This document shows, piece by piece, positions 58,778 to 64,000 of a stretch of DNA of 64,000 nucleotides (position 1 is its first letter; each line of letters starts with the position of its first letter). The stretch lies in the NCBI RefSeq assembly GCF_001425055.1, contig NZ_LMDK01000012.1:124001-188000 (forward strand), given 5' to 3'. This DNA comes from Pelomonas sp. Root1237 (GTDB taxonomy: Bacteria; Pseudomonadota; Gammaproteobacteria; Burkholderiales; Burkholderiaceae_C). Both the position numbers and the translations under genes were made by a program. A model generated the notes under the pieces. It ran no database searches. It saw nothing but the letters and a program-made list of their open reading frames with translations, and had not been told where the DNA came from.

Positions 58778-60676
58778 ATGACCAAGTCCTATGCCGAATT
58801 CCACAGACGCTCGTTGAGCGAGCGCGACGCCTTCTGGGCCGAGCAGGCCAGGCGCATTGATTGGCAGACCCCACCGCAGCAAATCTGTGATGCAAGCAAC
58901 CCACCGTTCGCACGTTGGTTCGTCGGTGGCACGACCAATCTCTGCCACAACGCGGTGGATCGGCATGCCGCCACGCGGTCCGACGACCGCGCGCTGATCT
59001 GGGTGTCGACCGAAGTCGGGCAGGAAAAGGTCTACAGCTTTGCCGAACTGCAGGCTGAGGTCGAGGTGATGGCCGCCATGCTGGTCGCGCAGGGCGTGGG
59101 CTCTGGGGACCGCGTGCTGATCTACATGCCCATGATTCCGGAGGCCGCGTTCGCGATGCTGGCCTGCGCGCGCATCGGCGCCATCCATTCGGTCGTGTTC
59201 GGGGGCTTCGCATCGGTCAGCCTGGCCAGCCGCATCGAGGACGCGACGCCGAAACTCATCATCAGCGCCGACGCGGGCAGCCGCGCCGGCAAGACGCTGC
59301 CCTACAAGCCGCTGCTCGACGAGGCCATTCAGTTGTCCGCGCACAAGCCGGCCGCGGTGCTGATGGTGGACCGCGGCCTGGTGCCCTTTGAGCGTGTGGC
59401 TGGTCGCGACCTGGACTACGCCGCGTTGCGCCGCCAACATGCCGACGCCTGCGTGCCCTGCGTCTGGCTCGAGTCCAACAGCCCAAGCTATACCCTCTAC
59501 ACCAGCGGCACGACAGGCAGGCCCAAGGGCGTGCAGCGGGACGTCGGCGGCCATGCGGTCGCGCTGGCCACCAGCATGGACTGGATCTTCGGCGGCAAGC
59601 CGGGCGAGACCTATTTCTCCACCAGCGACATCGGCTGGGTCGTGGGCCACAGCTATATCGTCTACGGGCCACTGATCGCCGGCATGGCGACGCTGATGTA
59701 CGAGGGCACGCCGGTCAACCCTGACGCAGCCGTGCTGTGGAGCCTGGTCGAGAAATACAAGGTGACCGTCATGTTCAGCGCGCCGACGGCGGTGCGCGTG
59801 CTGAAGAAGCATGACGCCGCGCTGCTCAAGCGCCACGACCTCTCGTCGCTGCGTGCGCTCTTCCTGGCCGGTGAACCGCTGGACGAGCCCACGGCAAGCT
59901 GGATCGCCGACGGTCTTGGCGTCCCGATCATCGACAACTACTGGCAGACCGAGACCGGCTGGCCGCTGCTGACGGTGGCCCACCACATCCCCGGTGTCGA
60001 AGCCGTGCCGATGCGCCTGGGCTCGCCCGGCGTGGCGATGTATGGCTATGACGTGAAGCTGCTCGACGAGAACACCGGCGCCGAGCTCACCGAGCCCAAC
60101 CAGAAGGGCGTGCTCGTCATCGAGCATCCGCTGCCGCCGGGCACGTTGCAGACGGTCTGGGGCGACGACGCGCGCTTCGTCAACACCTATTGGAAGAGCG
60201 TGCCGGGCCGCGAGGTGTACTCCACCTTCGACTGGGGCCTGCGCGATGCCGACGGCTACACCTTCATCCTCGGCCGCACGGACGACGTCATCAATGTGGC
60301 CGGCCACCGCCTGGGCACGCGTGAGATCGAGGAATGCATTTCGGGCCACAAGGCGGTGGCCGAGGTCGCCGTCGTCGGCGTGGCTGATCAACTCAAGGGC
60401 CAGGTCGCCATCGCCTTCGTGGTGTTGCGCGATCCCGGCCAAGCCTCGCTCGCGCTGGAGGGCGAGGTCATGAAGCATGTCGACGCCCAGCTGGGCGCGG
60501 TGGCGCGGCCGGCGCGCGTCTACTTCGTGACGCTGCTGCCCAAGACGCGATCGGGCAAGCTGCTGCGCCGCGCGCTGCAGGCCGTGGCCGAGGGGCGTGA
60601 TCCGGGCGACCTGACGACGCTGGACGATCCGAGTGCATTGATCCAAGTGAGCAGGCTGTTGCGCGCCGACTCCTGA
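58778..60676 (+). CDS. prpE: Propionate-CoA ligase (acetyl-CoA synthetase family)
   Basis: The 632-residue ligase has ATP motif LYTSGTTGRPKG, the YWQTETGWPLL motif and the C-terminal catalytic lysine in LPKTRSGKLLRR. The sequence and length fit PrpE, which activates propionate; acetate or related acids are possible. Propionyl-CoA genes (prpBC) are not nearby. The ATG at 58778 is chosen from the family start MTKSYAEFHRRSL; no strong ribosome-binding site. Confidence 0.88.
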   Translation: MTKSYAEFHRRSLSERDAFWAEQARRIDWQTPPQQICDASNPPFARWFVGGTTNLCHNAVDRHAATRSDDRALIWVSTEVGQEKVYSFAELQAEVEVMAAMLVAQGVGSGDRVLIYMPMIPEAAFAMLACARIGAIHSVVFGGFASVSLASRIEDATPKLIISADAGSRAGKTLPYKPLLDEAIQLSAHKPAAVLMVDRGLVPFERVAGRDLDYAALRRQHADACVPCVWLESNSPSYTLYTSGTTGRPKGVQRDVGGHAVALATSMDWIFGGKPGETYFSTSDIGWVVGHSYIVYGPLIAGMATLMYEGTPVNPDAAVLWSLVEKYKVTVMFSAPTAVRVLKKHDAALLKRHDLSSLRALFLAGEPLDEPTASWIADGLGVPIIDNYWQTETGWPLLTVAHHIPGVEAVPMRLGSPGVAMYGYDVKLLDENTGAELTEPNQKGVLVIEHPLPPGTLQTVWGDDARFVNTYWKSVPGREVYSTFDWGLRDADGYTFILGRTDDVINVAGHRLGTREIEECISGHKAVAEVAVVGVADQLKGQVAIAFVVLRDPGQASLALEGEVMKHVDAQLGAVARPARVYFVTLLPKTRSGKLLRRALQAVAEGRDPGDLTTLDDPSALIQVSRLLRADS

Positions 60677-60823
60677 CGCCGGGATCGGCGCGGAAGCCAG
60701 GCCCTTGCGCGTCTGGTGTTCGCGCGCAACAGCCGTAAAAACCCTGCTGCAGAAATAGGGGAGTGCCGAACGGCTGACGCCGATCCGGCCGAGAGAATCG
60801 CGCCCTTCCCACAAGGAGACGCG

Positions 60824-62794
60824 ATGAAACCCGTCCTGACCACGCTCGCCACCCTGGCGCTGATCGCCGCCGCGCAGGCTCAACCCAAGCTGCCGGCCCC
60901 CAATTTCCCGACCTTCGGCAACGTTGCCGGTGTGCAGACTCGCTGCGATACCGGCCTCAAGGGCGCCAGACAGCGCGTTGCGCAGCTGGAGAAGCGCAAG
61001 GTCGACGCCGGCTGGCTGGCCGCCTATGACGACCTGACCGTCTATCTGGAGGACAACCAAGGCCCCAATGACTTCGTCCTCAATGTCCATCCGGACAAAG
61101 CCGTGCGGGACGCCGCCCAGGCCTGCTCGCTGCGCTGGGCCGACTTCGGTTCCAGCTTCGGCCAGAACGAGAAGGTCTATCGCGCGCTGCAGAAGGCGCC
61201 CAAGAAGGACGCCGTCGATGCCGAGCTGGTGCGCCTGGCCTCGGGCCAGTTCGAGGACAGCGGCGTGGCCCTGCCCAAGGCCAAGCGCGAGCGCGCCAAG
61301 CAGATCCTGGACAAGCTGACCGAGCTGGACCAGCAGTTCAACAAGAAGATCCGCGACGCCGGCACGCGCATGGCCTTCACCGAGGCCGAACTCAAGGGTG
61401 TGCCGGCCAGCGTCTGGGAAAAGGCCAAGCGCGACGAGCAGGGCCGCATCCTGCTGGGTGTGGACTACCCGAGCTACGTGCCGGTCATGCGCAGCGCCGA
61501 GAGCGGCGAGGCGCGCCAGCGCATGTGGCTGGCCAAGGTCAACGAGGGCGGCCAGGGCAACCTTGACCTGCTGGCGCAGATCGTCACGCTGCGCGGCGAG
61601 TACGCCAAGCTGTTCGGCTTCGACAACTATGTCGACTTCAACCTACGCCGCCAGATGGCCAAGGATGGCGCGACGGCGACGCGCTTCCTCGACTCCGTGA
61701 CCGGTGCCGTCAACGCCCGTGAGAACACGGAGCTGCAGGAGCTGCGTGCCGACAAGGCCAAGCACCTGGGCACGCCGCTGGAGCAGACCAAGGTCGAGCG
61801 CTGGGACGCGACCTTCTACAGCGAGCGCGTCAAGCTGCAGAAGTTCAGCGTCGATCAGAACGCCTTCCGCCCCTACTTCCCGCCCCAGGCCAGCCTGGAG
61901 TTCTCGATGCACATCATCGAGAAATTGATGGGCGTGAAGTACCAGCGCATCGACAACAAGCTCTGGCAGGACGAGGCCCAGACCTATGTCGTCAGCGACG
62001 CCGCTTCGGGCAAGCCCATCGCGCAGCTCTACGTCGACCTCTACCCGCGCGACGGCAAGTACAACCACGCGGCCGTCTGGCCGCTGCGCGGCAGCGCGAC
62101 GCGCATTGGCCGCACGCCGGTGGCGGCGCTCGTCGTCAACTTCGACCGCAACGGCCTGACGCTGGACGAGGTCGAGACCCTGCTGCACGAGCTGGGCCAT
62201 GCGGTGCATGTGAACCTGTCCAGCACGCGCTATGCGGCTACCGCGGGCACCAGCGTCATGCATGACTTCGTCGAGGCGCCGTCGCAGATGCTGGAGGACT
62301 GGGTCTATGACAAGAAGGTGCTGAAGCTGATGCAGGAGGTCTGCCCGACCTGCAAGCCTGTGCCGGACGTGATGGTGGACCAGGCCGAGGCCGCCAAGCA
62401 CTACGGCAAGGGTGGCCAGTTCGGCCGCCAGCATCTGTATGCCAGCTACGACATCACGCTGCACCAGAGCGCCAAGCCCGAGCCGATGCCGCTGTGGGCC
62501 AAGATGGAAGGCGCCACGCCGCTGGGCCATGTGCAGGGCACGATGTTCCCGGCCGGCTTTGCCCATATCGCCGGCAGCTATGGCGCCGGGTACTACGGCT
62601 ATTTGTGGAGCCTGGTCGTCGCCATGGACCTGCGCACGGCGTTTGCGGCCGACAAGCTCAGCCCCGAAGTCGGCAAGCGGTACCGTGACCTGGTGCTGGG
62701 CCAGGGCGCACAGAAGCCGGCGCCCGAGCTGGTCAAGGACTTCCTGGGCCGCGAGAGCAACTCACAGGCGTTCTTCGAGTACCTGAAGAAGTAG
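60824..62794 (+). CDS. Secreted M3-family oligopeptidase
   Basis: The 656-residue protein has a signal peptide (MKPVLTTLATLALIAAAQAQ). The M3 catalytic motif LLHELGHAVH gives His455, Glu456 and His459, and the third-ligand region is MHDFVEAPSQMLEDW. AAGGAG lies seven bases before the ATG. M3 peptidases cut oligopeptides; a periplasmic member would recycle peptides. It is convergent with the hemerythrin gene, whose last base adjoins its stop codon. Confidence 0.92.
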   Translation: MKPVLTTLATLALIAAAQAQPKLPAPNFPTFGNVAGVQTRCDTGLKGARQRVAQLEKRKVDAGWLAAYDDLTVYLEDNQGPNDFVLNVHPDKAVRDAAQACSLRWADFGSSFGQNEKVYRALQKAPKKDAVDAELVRLASGQFEDSGVALPKAKRERAKQILDKLTELDQQFNKKIRDAGTRMAFTEAELKGVPASVWEKAKRDEQGRILLGVDYPSYVPVMRSAESGEARQRMWLAKVNEGGQGNLDLLAQIVTLRGEYAKLFGFDNYVDFNLRRQMAKDGATATRFLDSVTGAVNARENTELQELRADKAKHLGTPLEQTKVERWDATFYSERVKLQKFSVDQNAFRPYFPPQASLEFSMHIIEKLMGVKYQRIDNKLWQDEAQTYVVSDAASGKPIAQLYVDLYPRDGKYNHAAVWPLRGSATRIGRTPVAALVVNFDRNGLTLDEVETLLHELGHAVHVNLSSTRYAATAGTSVMHDFVEAPSQMLEDWVYDKKVLKLMQEVCPTCKPVPDVMVDQAEAAKHYGKGGQFGRQHLYASYDITLHQSAKPEPMPLWAKMEGATPLGHVQGTMFPAGFAHIAGSYGAGYYGYLWSLVVAMDLRTAFAADKLSPEVGKRYRDLVLGQGAQKPAPELVKDFLGRESNSQAFFEYLKK

Positions 62795-63274
62795 TCAGGC
62801 GCAGCTACCGCCCGAACCACAGCTGTGGCTCGCGGCGGTTTCTGCCGCCAGTTCGCGGCATTCGCCCGTCACCGGGTCGAAGCCGCGCTGCTCCATCGTG
62901 AACACCAGGGCCGCGTCCATCATCTCGGCGTGCTGCGGAAACCAGCCGGCCAGCTCCGTGCGCAGGATGTTCAGCGGTTCGCGGTCGTTCAGCTCATTGG
63001 CATAGCGCAGCGCCTCGCGCATCACGTTCAGCACCATGGCGTGCTGGCTGGCATGGCAGTTCTGCGCCTCGAAGCCGCAGCGCGCCATCCAGTCCTCCTC
63101 CATCGCGAAGTGAGCCTCGGTGTGAGCCAACAGCGCGTGGTAGGCGGGCAGGGCGTCGATGCCGGCGTCCAGTGCGGCGCCGAAGGCGTTCAGCAGGCCG
63201 ACGAACTCTTCGTGGGTCGTGTCCAGCGTAGGCTGGTTCAGGACCAGTTTGTCGGTCCAGGCAAGCGTAGTCAT
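62795..63274 (-). CDS. Hemerythrin-family protein
   Basis: The 159-residue protein has the diiron hemerythrin ligand pattern: TTHEEFVGLLNAF, HTEAHFAMEEDWM, HASQHAM and a late HAEMMDA. These proteins bind oxygen or nitric oxide. The C-terminal tail SHSCGSGGSCA has two cysteines and is an unusual addition. Confidence 0.88.
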   Translation of the reverse strand: MTTLAWTDKLVLNQPTLDTTHEEFVGLLNAFGAALDAGIDALPAYHALLAHTEAHFAMEEDWMARCGFEAQNCHASQHAMVLNVMREALRYANELNDREPLNILRTELAGWFPQHAEMMDAALVFTMEQRGFDPVTGECRELAAETAASHSCGSGGSCA

Positions 63275-63317
63275 GCGGGGATGCTAGTGAGGCTCGACAA
63301 GGGCGTGTTGAGCCAGC

Positions 63318-64000
63318 TCAAACCAGCCGCGCGCGGTGGCGGGCCACCTGGGCGCGCACCTGGGCCGGCGCGGTGCCACCGAGCACATTGCGCGCGTTCA
63401 GCGAACCTTCCAGCGACAGCACCTCGAACACATCGGCTTCGATGCGCGCGTCGAAGGCCTTCAGCTCGTCCAGCGACAGCGCGGCCAGGTCCACGCCCTT
63501 GGCCGTCGCCGTCTTGACGGCATGGGCGACCACCTCGTGCGCATCGCGGAAGGCCACGCCCTTCTTGACGAGGTAGTCGGCCAGGTCGGTCGCGGTCGCA
63601 TGGCCCTTCAGCGCCGCGGCGCGCATGGCTTCGGGCTTGACGGTCAGGCCGGCCAGCATGTCGGCAAAGATGCGCAGCGTGTCCTTCAGCGTGTCCACCG
63701 TGTCGAACAAGGGCTCCTTGTCTTCCTGGTTGTCCTTGTTGTAGGCCAGGGGCTGGCCCTTCATCAGCGTGACGAGGCCGACGAGGTGGCCGACAACGCG
63801 GCCCGTCTTGCCGCGCGCCAGTTCCGGCACGTCGGGGTTCTTCTTCTGCGGCATGATCGACGAGCCGGTGCAGAAGGCGTCGGGCAGGGCGATGAAGCCG
63901 AAGTTCTGGCTCATCCACAGGATCAGCTCCTCGGACAGCCGCGAGATGTGCAGCATCACCAGCGTGGCGGCCGACGAGAACTCGATCGCGAAGTCACGGT
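63318..64000 (-). CDS. argH: Argininosuccinate lyase, C-terminal part (cut by the window edge)
   Basis: About 227 residues are present. The superfamily signature [12 protein letters not shown] is intact, as are the following [20 protein letters not shown] and the C-terminal [19 protein letters not shown]. ArgH makes arginine and fumarate in the last arginine step. The frame is open to the right edge and reads [15 protein letters not shown], so the N-terminal half lies outside the window. Confidence 0.95.
   Translation of the reverse strand, partial: RDFAIEFSSAATLVMLHISRLSEELILWMSQNFGFIALPDAFCTGSSIMPQKKNPDVPELARGKTGRVVGHLVGLVTLMKGQPLAYNKDNQEDKEPLFDTVDTLKDTLRIFADMLAGLTVKPEAMRAAALKGHATATDLADYLVKKGVAFRDAHEVVAHAVKTATAKGVDLAALSLDELKAFDARIEADVFEVLSLEGSLNARNVLGGTAPAQVRAQVARHRARLV

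Noticed and set aside
58751-61090. A 779-codon open frame on the minus strand
   Set aside because: It lies antisense to prpE and the M3 peptidase start; composition is typical of shadow frames and no motif is present.

Overview
The window is high-GC (roughly two thirds G+C), densely coded DNA that reads like a betaproteobacterium of the order Burkholderiales, most likely the Rubrivivax/Roseateles/Sphaerotilaceae group. The reasons are PEP-CTERM proteins, a paa operon controlled by a TetR-type PaaR, urease genes, the moaA/mobA pair, and several families of short GC-rich palindromic repeats between and even inside genes. The assignment is by pattern only; no 16S gene or database search was available.

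Region by region. 1-5753: a selenium locus. It holds the 3' end of selB, the selenocysteine tRNA gene selC, and a tight run of genes for a GcvH-like lipoyl carrier, a DsrE-family protein, a PhnCDE-like ABC importer (probable selenium-oxyanion or related oxyanion uptake) and a YdjA-like nitroreductase. A compound palindromic element closes it, ending flush with an animal-type heme peroxidase on the other strand. 7457-9956: ureA, a small histidine-containing membrane protein, ureB and ureC. 9957-28657: about 18.7 kb of accessory DNA lying between ureC and ureE. Its parts are a low-GC two-gene module with a HEPN-like protein (10021-11519); a REP/BIME zone with an intact RAYT transposase and two dead RAYT fragments (11588-14213); PEP-CTERM and other secreted proteins (14442-19430); and a mixed set that includes an ion channel, an esterase lipoprotein, a TfoX-C protein, an AraC regulator, a DMT exporter, two peptidase-like proteins (one apparently a pseudoenzyme), a TonB protein, a methyltransferase, a crotonase and an orphan AbrB-type protein. 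28658-32681: ureE, an unrelated secreted protein on the opposite strand, then ureF, ureG and ureD.

32682-47027: ordinary chromosomal genes. They include TerC, an AraC/TonB-receptor/serine-hydrolase group, a tiny secreted protein carrying two TonB-box-like motifs, a GlxA-type regulator with an isochorismatase, a PanE-like reductase, an Mpo1-like protein, a YceI-like lipoprotein, GNAT, mobA-moaA and a PfkB kinase. 47046-57507: the phenylacetate operon paaG-paaI-paaK-paaABCDE-paaR-(solute-binding protein)-paaZ. It has a recognisable promoter with a 14-bp perfect PaaR-type palindrome just after the -10 box. paaB and paaD carry extra in-frame N-terminal segments made of palindromic repeat DNA. 57504-64000: a YjbR-like protein, an NlpC/P60 hydrolase, prpE, a secreted M3 peptidase, a hemerythrin and the 3' part of argH.

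How it fits together: the selenium block would import a selenium source and supply selenoprotein synthesis. The urease structural and accessory genes must act together although they are physically split. The paa genes take phenylacetate through phenylacetyl-CoA and its ring epoxide to the opened ring; paaF, paaH and paaJ are not in this window. The candidates most worth following as undescribed systems are the lipoyl-carrier/DsrE/ABC selenium locus, the HEPN two-gene module, and the palindromic elements inserted in frame inside paa genes.
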